A DNA stretch of 64,000 nucleotides from Psilocybe azurescens (taxonomy: Eukaryota; Basidiomycota; Agaricomycetes; Agaricales; Agrocybaceae): positions 1 through 64,000 of the forward strand of contig JAJIRX010000922.1 of assembly GCA_023853785.1 (NCBI GenBank). Direction: 5' to 3'. Shown here piece after piece: positions 35,845-45,804 of this stretch. Under the pieces are notes generated by a model that saw only the letters and a list, made by a program, of their open reading frames with translations, was not told where the DNA came from and ran no database searches. Position 1 is the first letter of the stretch, and each line of letters opens with the position of its first letter. A program made the translations under genes and the position numbers.

Positions 35845-37890
35845 ATATATATATAGGAAAATGAATTTTAGGCTATACATCTGAAATTACCAAATTAGTT
35901 GGAATCTTCATATACTGTTTCTTTCTCTATAAAATTAAAAACATCATAACTGCTACATTGATCCTGCAGAAGTTCAAAAACAAGCAAAGAAGCCAGATAT
36001 TCTAGGTTTTGATGGTGACACGTGAGGACCTTGTAATAGTCCAAGGTCAGCACGTGATCTTCACAATAAGCAGTCAAACTTGTTTGATTAGGGTGTATAA
36101 TAGCAAGTTCCCTGCACATCATAGATGTATTGATTACAGTGACTTGCATATTTTTTGCAGTCCAAAATTTTCCTCAAGCCATTTGATGTGACCAACTTGT
36201 CACTTCAAACCTTATTTTTCCCAGTTTTGTGGTGTTGGGACAGATCTTGCGCATGCAGGCATTGGTAACAATGGCATATGTAGGTATTTATTGAATGGAA
36301 AGACTTTTGTACTCCAATGGCACCTCCTATTTCTCAAGATATGCATTGTGGTATTCTTATGTGATATAATGAACAACAGAGAACTACCCCAGAGATAGCT
36401 ATCCTTGCAGGATGCAGTAAAAGAACTGTATATTATATTTTGTCCTACAAGTGCGACTACAGAACAGTGGACTTTTACAAGAGCTGTGCGCCATGCCCCA
36501 GGGTTGTATTTAAAATGGAGTTACCGTGAGAGAGTTAAATGATGGTCACATCAAGGTGTACGCTGAAATTTCAGACTGCAAAAAATACAGTATATGGACG
36601 TTCTCTGGAACAGCATTTTGTCCTGAAATTTTTTACCTAATAATCTCTCAATATTTTTACATTGGGTCATGGAGGGACTTTGTATACACCTACTGATAAT
36701 CTTTTTAGGACAAAAGTGGGAGTTTCGGTGCAATATACAACAATTACTGGGGATGTCAAAATGTCACACTGACAGTCCTTGGGATAGTGTGACCCAAGCC
36801 TTTACCAACTGTGTTTCCGTGCATCAAAAATGTAATGCTCATGTGTGAACCAGTGCATATCACATCAGATTGTCATGCCGACACTAAAGTCAATTCATTA
36901 TGAGGTCAAAATTGACCGGATTCTTACTATTAAAGGTGTATTGGAAAGAGGAAAATGAGAGCTTTCTGAACGTATAAAAATATTGCTCCAAAACCAAACC
37001 AAAATGGCACAAAGTCATGAAAGAAAAATTTTGCAGTCAAATATACCCACATTCTCTATCATATTTTGATCTAGAACCAGGGAAGTTATCCAATCACTAT
37101 AAAATTTGGCCTGAGCTTGTATCTATACTACATAAATAAGTGTACCAAAAATTAAGTGTTTTGAATCAAATTTGGGGTCGGAATTTCAATTTGACCCAAG
37201 GAATGTCATTGTCCCAAGGTGTGTCAGTATACTGTATGCAAGTCACTGTAGATTAGACAGGACCCAGATATTCTTGATTTTTGATGGTAATCACATGAGG
37301 ACCTCACAACAATCCAAGGTCAGCACATGATCTTCATAATAAGCGGTCAAACTTGTTTGATTGGAGCAAGTTTTCTGCACATCATAGATGTATTGATTAG
37401 ATCAGACAGGACCCAGATATTCTCAATTTTTGATGGTGATCACGTGAAGACCTCACAACAATCCAAGGTCAGCACGTGATCTTCATAATAAGCAGTCAAA
37501 CTTGTTTGATTGGGGTCTACAATGGCAAGTTCTCTGCATGTCACAGATGTATTGATTAGATTAGACAAAGTTTGAATCACAAACATAGAGCCCTTGTTTT
37601 TGTAGTAGTATATAGTTTGGCACACTGCTGTAAGAAGATCCCTTATTCTCTTTCTCACTTCTCTCTAGGGAACTGCATGGGTTACCTGTAAATTTTCACA
37701 GAGTTTTATGTAATTAGTATATAGCAAAAATTTTACCTTATTTTTAGAACTTTTTTGTGCAAATCGGTGTAGAATCGAGAGAGCTATACTCCTGCCAAGT
37801 TTGAGCCGAAAGTGACGCAAACTGATGCCGTGACATTACGATTTCTCAGCAGCGGTCATCTAATTTGGTGAATTTCCAAATTTGGCATAC
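35845..37890. repeat. repeat block R2, interrupted by a TA-flanked insertion
   Basis: A second copy of block R1, including the tandem units at about 36,000 and 37,260-37,580 and the GATGCCGTGACAT tail. It is split at 36,136 by the element 36,137-37,248. Two further related pieces occur at 34,820-35,050 and 38,130-38,355 (ATTATAATAGTGGAAAGTA motif). Confidence 0.75.
36137..37248. mobile_element. Tc1/mariner-like non-autonomous element
   Basis: A 1,112-bp insertion with perfect 14-bp terminal inverted repeats CAGTGACTTGCATA and TATGCAAGTCACTG, flanked by TA on both sides (36,135-36,136 and 37,249-37,250). Removing it and one TA restores the sequence TTGATTAGATTAGACAGG found in the sister units at 32,560-32,590. 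TIRs starting with CAGT and a TA duplication are the Tc1/mariner/pogo signature. No transposase frame is present. Confidence 0.88.
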
Positions 37891-38559
37891 CCGCCATCAG
37901 TGTTGAGCTCATTGCATGACTACCACTGGATCTAAGTTCCACAAACTTGCAGAGGGTATAACTTGGTTAGTTCTCAACCGGTTTGCATGAAATAAATTGT
38001 AAAAATGGATACAATTTGTGGCTATCTGACTACAATTAACTATCTGTCATTTATCCGCGGGTGACCCGTGGAGTTCCCTTTATAACTTTATTTTTCAACA
38101 AGATATAAGGCAACAAATATGCTGGATATTCAGAGTAGATTCTGATATAAAATCAGGGGTGTATAGTCATTGGTTCCTATTCTAAGGTACAAGGCTGTTT
38201 TTATAGACTAAATAGATACCTTGGCTTGTGATAATAGAAAAGACTATCAGAAAAGGAATGAAATGCGCTGTGTACTGTCTAGCCTTTGCTGTACCAATTA
38301 TAATAGTGGAAAGTACTAGTTGCCTGGGCTACAACACTTATTTGAAGATAATATCATTGTCCATGCAGCAGTACCTTCTTGAGTAGCAATGACCCAATCG
38401 ACTGGTATGGAATTGATGTGTATGATTCCACTTCAAGGTCTCCCCATGAACCGCCTTCAGTATCTGATTATCCGCCATATTATGCACTACCACCTGGTCA
38501 AGCACAACGCTCAGTTTTTCATGAGCAGCTCAACCTACTTTGCCACCTCCAATCCCTCT

Positions 38560-39000
38560 AAATGCTGAAACATCTCTGCATAGTTGGATTTGAAGAGGCA
38601 TAGCATTGAGATGCTACATAATAATTTAGCATTCTGGAGCTGTATTCTCTCAGAATTAGGTGAGTGAGATGGAGAAACTGAGATCATATATGTGCATTCA
38701 GAAAGAAAAATAATGAGGAGAATGGTTCAGTACAAGCATGAAAGGGCTGAAGTATGTCCAAGACAAATTATAATGATCCACTGTAAGCTCAGAATATCAG
38801 ACATTAGTATGGTCAAGGAAATGAGTGACACACTCTGGCATTCATCGTACTGAATCCAAACAAAGGGGGTAGGTGCGATAGTAATGGTAGAAGTGTGAGG
38901 GAAAAGAATGAGATTACCTATGAGACATCATGGGGTTTGAGAAGAATAGAAAGGAGTAAGGTTTCAAGAAGCAGTATTTTTCTATGAATTTTATAAGCAT
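38560..39000 (+). repeat. dispersed repeat with gene-fragment coding, copy 2
   Basis: Inverted homologue of 9,290-9,670. The plus strand reads DLKRHSIEMLHNNLAFWSCILSELGE before a possible GTGAGT donor, in the same frame as copy 1. A separate Pro-rich frame lies just upstream at 38,379-38,561 and may be part of the same lost gene. Family unknown. Confidence 0.55.
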
Positions 39001-39009
39001 GTATAAATT

Positions 39010-40060
39010 GTAAGAGTGCGGGGTGCAGTGACAGTGTCAGGGTGCAGAGGGTGGGGATGATGTCAGTGTCCAGAAATATTGTAGGAGTGCCAAGTGTGGT
39101 AATGGTGTTGGAGTGCAGAGTGCAGCGATGGTGTCGGAATGCCGGAGGGCAGTAGTGGTGTTGGTGTCCATAAATATTGTAGGAGTGCAGAGTGCGGTGA
39201 TGGTGTTGGAGTGCAGAGTGCAGAGATGGTGTTGGAGTGCAGAGGGCGCTGATGATGTCAGTGTTCAGAAATATTGTTGGAGTGTGGTGATAATGTCAGT
39301 GTGCATGCAGTTCTTGCTCCCACCTCCTCTCTGCTTTCTGGTCTTACTTTGATTTTTATAACCACCTTCCATTTCCACCTTCTCTCCCACCTGTCCTCCA
39401 ATATCACTTTTCTTGTCTTCCTCAGGGAATATCTCCCTAGACTTAAAGAGACACAGAATATGTATTTCCAGGCTACTCAATCACACAATAACTATTTATT
39501 AGCCTCTCAACAATTACATGAATACTTTTAATATAGCTGACCATAGGTGTTCTCTATCCCCTTTCTAAAATACTAAGAAGTGGCCTGAAAAGCGGTGTCA
39601 AAAGTGGTCCAAACTGGTCCAAAAGGGGTCCAAAGCGGTCCAAAAGCGGACTGAGAGCCGTCTCAAAAGCGGACTAAAGTGGTCTCAAAAGCGGTCCAAA
39701 CTAATCTAAAAAGTGGCCTGAAAAGCGGACTAAAATGTTTGAAAACAGGACTCATATTTCCCTTCCACAATTTCTTTCCATTGGTAAAGTAGTTTTTATT
39801 TATTAGCTTCTCAACAATCACATCAATATATATTTCAATAGAACTGACCATAGCTGTCCTCCATCCCCTTGCTGAAAGATTAAAATGTGGAATAAAAAGC
39901 GGAAAAAAGAGAACTGAGTGCGGGCTGAGTGCGGACTGAGTGCGGTGAGCACAAGTCGTAAAAAGCAGAGTTCAAAAAAATCCAAAAGGCGGAAAAAAGC
40001 GGACTGAGTGTGGACCAAGTGCGGAAAGTTGGAAATGTCAACAAATGCGGTGTGAAAAGT
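39010..40060. repeat. minisatellites: GTGCAGAGTGC type and AAAAGCGGTCC type
   Basis: From 39,010 to 39,300 units contain GGAGTGCAGAGTGCAGTGATGG, written here in parts as GGAGTGCAG and GTGATGGTG, resembling the array at 930-2,410. From 39,400 to 39,560 lies a diverged copy of the tail of the family at 11,690. From 39,590 to 40,060 short units are built on AAAAGCGGTCC and GAGTGCGGACTGAGTGCGG. Confidence 0.7.
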
Positions 40061-40239
40061 GGAGTGCTTTCAGAGGAAGATGAGGACTAGGAGAGTGAAA
40101 GTAGTAGCAGTAGTGATAGTAACTAATTAAAAGTTGAACTTGCTTCATACACTTTGTACTGTGTGTCAGTAGAAATATTCCACAGAGGTGTGCACTTCTA
40201 TCAGTGATAATGTTATCTGAATATACTGGTGTTGTCCGC

Positions 40240-41030
40240 ATTCTGCTCCCACCTCTGCCTTGCACTCTGACCTCTGCCTTGCACTCCTACCTCTGGTCTG
40301 AAACCTGCCCTCGACTCCAACCTCTGCCTCCCGCTTCTATCACCACATCCTGCTCTGACCTATGTTTTGCATTCCAAGTCCGCTTCTGCCTTCTGCCTCT
40401 GCCTCTGCCTTCCACCTCCCAATGCTACCATCCTTGTATTCCTTGGGGAGCATCTCCCCATACCAAAACACGCATGGAATATGTATTCCTATGGTACTAA
40501 TTCACAAAATGATCATTTATTAGCCTCTCAACAATCACATGAATATTTTCAACATCACTGACCATTGTTGTCCTCCGCCTCTGCCTGAAAATATTCAGCA
40601 CACATGGGAGTCTTCCAAAATGATTTTAATGGGCTCCCAAGATGTCCCTGACTACGGGGAACTAGTTTTGGAATCCCCAAAGTTGATGATGAATATCTTT
40701 TGAGCACGACAGTATCCAGCCTTCCCCTCCATCCAAAGATATTCAGTTTGGGTTCACCATCTATGAAACATATTTTTCCATAATCAAGGAGTGAATATGA
40801 GTATGTGGATACCAAATTATAAGTTGGTGAGCCAGATTTGAATATCTTGTATGTACCCTTCCTCCTTCCCCTCCCCTTCATATCTCGAGAATGGGACTGC
40901 CAATTTCACTAATTTTGGCATGGGACATCCTTATTATATCCTTGAAACATTGGTATACTCAAATCTGCAAAATTTTATCCAAGCTAAAGAACCTACTACT
41001 TTACAGGTACTACTAATACCTACTCACTCA
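40240..41030. repeat. dispersed repeat family (CT-rich tract plus tail), copy 2
   Basis: Co-linear with 11,870-12,810: the sequence around TCCTGCTCTGACCTATG, the CT-rich tract, the tail with GGGAGCATCTCCCC, and the end at TTTACAGGTACTACTAAT all match. The run of C seen in copy 1 is absent here. Confidence 0.8.
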
Positions 41031-41186
41031 GAACCTGTTTAAATAAACAGAGTTTGTCACTCTGTTCACCTGCACTGAAGTACTGACTGTCCTATATTAC
41101 TTGTCTGGTTCATTGGTTCTATTACTATCACTAGGGTGGTACTAAGCAGAATTTTGCAGTCCATGTTAAGGTCACATGAGTGAGCA

Positions 41187-41474
41187 TGTCAAGAGAATAC
41201 ATGCTGACTCATCATGTAAAGGAGAATACACGCTGACTCATCATGTAAAGAGAATACACGCTGACTCATCATGTAAAGGAGAATACACGCTGACTCATCA
41301 TGTAAAGGAGAATACATGCTGACTCATCATGTAAAGGAGAATACATGCTGACTCATCATGTAAAGGAGAATACACGCTGACTCATCATGTAAAGGAGAAT
41401 ACACGCTGACTCATCATGTAAAGGAGAATACACGCTGACTCATCATGTAAAGGAGAATACACGCTGACTCATCA
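41187..41474. repeat. 29-bp minisatellite, about ten units
   Basis: Ten nearly identical units containing GAGAATACACGCTGACTCATC and ATGTAAAG, period 29 bp; one unit lacks a G and is 28 bp. Units differ mainly at one C/T position (ACACGC or ACATGC). The near identity implies recent expansion. Confidence 0.95.
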
Positions 41475-41718
41475 ATATGCATCACATGTGTAATATCTCA
41501 ACTGTTTGAATCAATGGGCTATCCGATGTCCAAGGGTTGTTGGACCTGGCTGATATCAGTGTCTGATCCAAGGTCACACTTGAGGTGGTCAAATCAGACA
41601 AACTAATTGTAGATTTTATTAAATATAAAGTTCTTAAATTAATAGTGCTTGTACTTTGTTGTTCAAGAGCCAGAGTCATCACTATGGAGTTTGTGCAATT
41701 GACTAGTTCTCATTAAGA

Positions 41719-42266
41719 TTACATGTGGCAGTGGATGTGATTGGCAATATTGCACTGATCACAATACCCGTACATCAGCCATGGGACATCAATCTTATTG
41801 CGAACAAGCATCTTCGGGTACGGCTGGTATTCTCTGCCAACTTAATAACCCTGATCGTGTCTATTGCTCTCTGTACCATCTCATATGGTGGATATGTTGT
41901 TGGACCCGGCGCTCTTGTGGTATGGATAATGACATGTCATGCCGAAGTGAGCTACTCTTCCCATATCCACAGCCACAAACTAGAATACTGATTCATTTAA
42001 TTAAAGAAGCCGTAGGTATAATTACATCCAATCTACTTGTGCTGGTTTGCTTGATTCTCGGCCGTGTTTCAAACGACCAAGGCGACATTAATGCCAGTGA
42101 CATTCATATTACGCTGCATTGGAGTCATCAGGAACCTGTGAGTGAAAAATCTAAGCCATCCAATTCTCTTGTCTGCCTGTCCCTATCAGCACTAGAAGTT
42201 GCAGGTGTCCAAAGAACAGATAGTTTGTCTTCGGGTCATAGTGGAGAAACAGGATATGACGTTTGA
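41719..42266 (+). pseudogene. fragment of a fungal multi-pass membrane protein
   Basis: One frame reads DVIGNIALITIPV ... LRVRLVFSANLITLIVSIALCT, split here as VFSANLITLIV and SIALCTISY, then GPGALVVWIMT. A further exon-like frame reads KEAVGIITSNLLVLVCLILG and a hydrophilic tail to a stop at 42,266. Order and spacing of these helices resemble the C-terminal half of the fungal rhodopsin-like membrane proteins. No N-terminal half is found upstream, and the two pieces cannot be joined in phase by the available GT and AG sites, so I treat it as a fragment. Confidence 0.45.
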
Positions 42267-42949
42267 GAACTTATGTATTGGCAGTATGGTGAAAATATGT
42301 ACTTGCTTCTCCTCGTTCTGCACACAGTAACTATTTGGAAAAACGCACATGCTCCTCCTAGTTCTCTTATACATTATGCATCATGCATGCAGTAACTATT
42401 ACATACTCACTATTCTATGGTGACGGCGGTGAGAGGAAACGTGAGGGAAATAAGTGAGAAAGTACTATGTATCAACGCCGCAGCTCGTCTATAGTCTATG
42501 CTACCTTATCAGGACCCTTGGTTACTGTCTATTGTCCCTTCATGTGCGCTGCACGGGCTTTGGTGGGTCTCTTGAAGCGTTAAAGATGGTATCATCACAT
42601 TTTTCAAGACTCGTTAATAATAATCTACACTACTTTAATAAAGTCGCAAATTCAGAATCCAGGGACAGCCAGCAATTATTAGTATGCGACACAGAATAGT
42701 CATTTCACGCACTCTTTTCAAATTATTGAATTTCTGTTTCTGTCTCGAGGGTCACTCTTCATTCTTCACTGTAGCTATAATTCTGGGCTACAGTCCATTG
42801 ACAAATATTAGCTTCTCCTTATTCACGGACTCTGAGTCGTTCTGTCATTTCACTCCGATAGAAAGGTGGAGAGTCCCATCAGCACCTTTATTGTCATAAT
42901 TCTAATTTTTGGTTTTCGTATGCTAAGTTATTGTTATCATACATACAGA

Positions 42950-43104
42950 CAACTTGAGTCCCGCCAGTACCCGCTTGCACTGGCGTTCATCAACACCCTG
43001 CTCACTGAGCTCAGGCGGCTCAACAACAAGATGATCCCCACGGAGGTACACTTCCTCGAGAGCTGCATGTATTGTGGGATGGGCAACGTGCCAAGGCCAA
43101 GGTG
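42950..43104 (+). pseudogene. RPN6 (26S proteasome lid subunit) exon fragment
   Basis: One exon reads LESRQYPLALAFINTLLTEL, RRLNNKMIPTEVHFLES and MYCGMGNV, matching the PCI/TPR-like helices of Rpn6/PSMD11, a proteasome lid subunit. It is preceded by an AG acceptor and followed by GTGCGC after AAGGCCAAG. A missing base in GTG-CC-AAG (near 43,091) breaks the frame of the expected AKAK. Other exons of the gene were not found nearby. Confidence 0.7.
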
Positions 43105-44756
43105 CGCTTTCTCCTCCCCTTCCCTTCTTCCCTGCATCCCCTGCATACCTTCTTGTACCCCGCACTACCAACGCTAACTCCCATCCGCTCCCTGCTCCCA
43201 CCATATCTGTGCTGCTGGCTCTGTGCTGCTGGATGACAAGGTGCACGCATTCACGTTTGACAGTGTTCGCTTGAGGAAAGGCGGTGGGTAACAGCACACG
43301 TCCAGCCGCCGCCACTGTGTGCTCTACTGTGTGTGCAGCGGCAAGGTTCTAGTTCGATTGCGAGTCACAGAGGTATGGGTGGAGGAGGGGTTTCAGGTTG
43401 TTTGTGATTGTGTTGTTGTTCGTGTAGTTGGAGGAGTGTCCAGACAAGAGCCTGACTATAAATCCGACGACGACGGCGATGGTGTTGGGAACTCGCTCAA
43501 GTACGTAGGAGCAGACCGATCTGATGTCCGAATCAATGGTCTACGGATCCTTGTAGGAAGCGGCAGAGCTGGGGGCCAGGACAACACTGTTGTCGTCATT
43601 TTATCCCTTCACAAGAATGGATAGACACAGACTGCCATGGACCCGGCACAGACTGGATAATAAACTGCACGGACGTGAACTAAAGTGTTAGTATAGAATA
43701 AATTGCACGCACAAGGTTCTCAATCTTAATTTGAAGTACGACCACTCCAGGCACGTGTGGGAAAGTATTCTTTGGTCCAACAGCGTCATAGTAAATGAAT
43801 TGTTGCAAGCACATAAGACAGTTTGCGGGCCCGAAAGCAACCCAAGCACATCTTTAGAACATATGTATCAAGCAAACCCGTTCAGACAATGACTGAGTTA
43901 TGTAGGTATTTTTAGTTAATTGAACAAGTGATCTCCGAAGCGATTATCGCATTACGTTTCTTGTGTGTACGGCAGCCGACTCTGAATTGACTTATTTCAC
44001 GTTATAATTCTCAAATATGTGGTGTATAGTGTCTTTGCCTCAATGCCTGCTTTTTTATCAATGATATATTGCACAGCAATTTGGAATATATTGAACAATG
44101 GACACCACTGCAGACATGGTTGCAGTTCTATCCTCATAATATATTCTCTCCCATTGTTTCTATCTTTTCCTCTCATTATTGTGTACTTTTCATCATTTCG
44201 CTATCCTGTTGAATACAATTTTTTCATTCTTTCTTGGGAATTCTGTTCAATTTATTTCTATTGACTTGGATTAATCTACTGAACATTGAATTGCTCTCGT
44301 TTGATTAATCAATCCACTGTAATATTTTACTATACTTACTATTCAAGTGGTTATCTTTTCTGTAGTGACTAAGGAACATGCTGGTAATAGGACCTTAGAT
44401 TGATCTGACATTTGGTAATTGAGTAACTAGTAGATAGATTATTCTATTCATTGAATAATTGAGTTACCTACCAATCCTACGGTTTCCACTTGTTTGCTTT
44501 CAACAATAATAAGGTCTAAAAATGTACAAGAAAGGCAATAGCATTTATTGAAATCTATGGACTGCAGTGCCTGCTCGTTTTGCATGATGCACCGATCATA
44601 GAACCATGAACGATTTCATAATAAGCTATGTGGTGGAGTCCGAACTGGAGACAGAATGATAACGTGGGATTCTGAGGTGCCCGAACTAATGCCTAGTTCT
44701 CTCCCCAGCATTATCACCCAACATCCAGCTCACACTCATAATCCCTCTTATTCAAC
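43105..44756. other. no gene recognised
   Basis: A frame at 43,319-43,624 (+) is open for 101 codons but shows no family features. The interval 43,640-44,750 is AT-rich without coding signal. Confidence 0.4.
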
Positions 44757-45656
44757 GTGCCGTTCTCGTTAAAAGGTAGATTCCTCAATAGAGAGTATGG
44801 ATGGAGACCTCAAACTGCTCGAAAAGGTACGTGTTATTCAAATTACGGTTGCATCTTGCATGTACTTACATTCAGCGGCCATATGATAGATATTTCAACA
44901 ATTGGAAAGGGAGATCGAACAGAAGGCTCAAGAACAGCTTACCGGCCCTGGATTTTATTTGGGTCATTCTCCGGATGGGAGGCCTGCAAGCTCTCTTGCC
45001 ATCAAAAGGCGCAGACACAGACAGCGAGCCAGCATCTCGATATCAAGGATAGGTCAGGTGTGTCTGCTTCTGCTTCCCTGCATACCATGAGCCCCCACTT
45101 AAACCTCCCACAGCCTGTGGAAGGTGCTTCAACAGTGGAGAACAAACGGCCCACAACGCCTTTGCTGATGAAAATCACTTCCAATTCGGCCGTTTTTTCA
45201 AACCCAATTGGCGGTATGTGAGTTTAAACTGTTGACTGATGCTTCTATTCTTATAAATTTGTTCTATTTTAGAATGCCAGCACTGGTTCCATCGCTTCTG
45301 GGGCATCAGCCTATTCGAATGACCATGCACATAGTGAAGACAACACCCACGTCACGCAAATGCACCACATAGCAGCCCGCCCAAGCATCTCCTCCAGGAT
45401 CATCCCACGGCGGCTCAGCTGGTTGCAGTCCACTAGGATTATTCCGCCTACAAGTGCACAGACAATGGAATCATCTGTCATTATTGATGTGTCAGTCCAA
45501 GAAGCGATGATGGAATCAGTTTGCGAAGACAATGGGCCTGTGGTGACCAGGTCATGGCACACAACTGTCCAGGCTACCAGCTCGCTGACCAAAGTCTCCA
45601 ACAGCGTCAGCAACATGGGCTGGCTGGCGAAAGCCAGGGCCCTTTTCATGTTTTAA
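44757..45656 (+). CDS. possible unrecognised gene, model unresolved
   Basis: A frame of 154 codons (44,757-45,221) overlaps another exon-like frame with EREIEQKAQEQL and an Arg-rich segment near 44,900-45,050. After a candidate intron (donor GTATGTGAG near 45,215, acceptor TTTTAG near 45,272) a Ser/Thr-rich frame (NASTGSIASGASAYSND ... NMGWLAKARALFMF) runs to a stop at 45,656. The phases of these pieces do not agree with one simple splice pattern. No domain was recognised. It may be a real lineage-specific gene or a decayed one. Confidence 0.3.
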
Positions 45657-45804
45657 AAGCCTAGTATTTCTAGCCCTAGACACAAAATTTCAGCTGCCAC
45701 AGATGGTTCTTTTGGTGACTCTGTGTCATTCATGCATGATTAGTCTACGTCGCTATGTAGAGGTGAGAAACACATTATTGTGTACATATTGCTACACATA
45801 GAGC

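Noticed and set aside
41187..41474. CRISPR array with 29-bp spacing
   Set aside because: The whole 29-bp unit is repeated without unique spacers, so it is a minisatellite.
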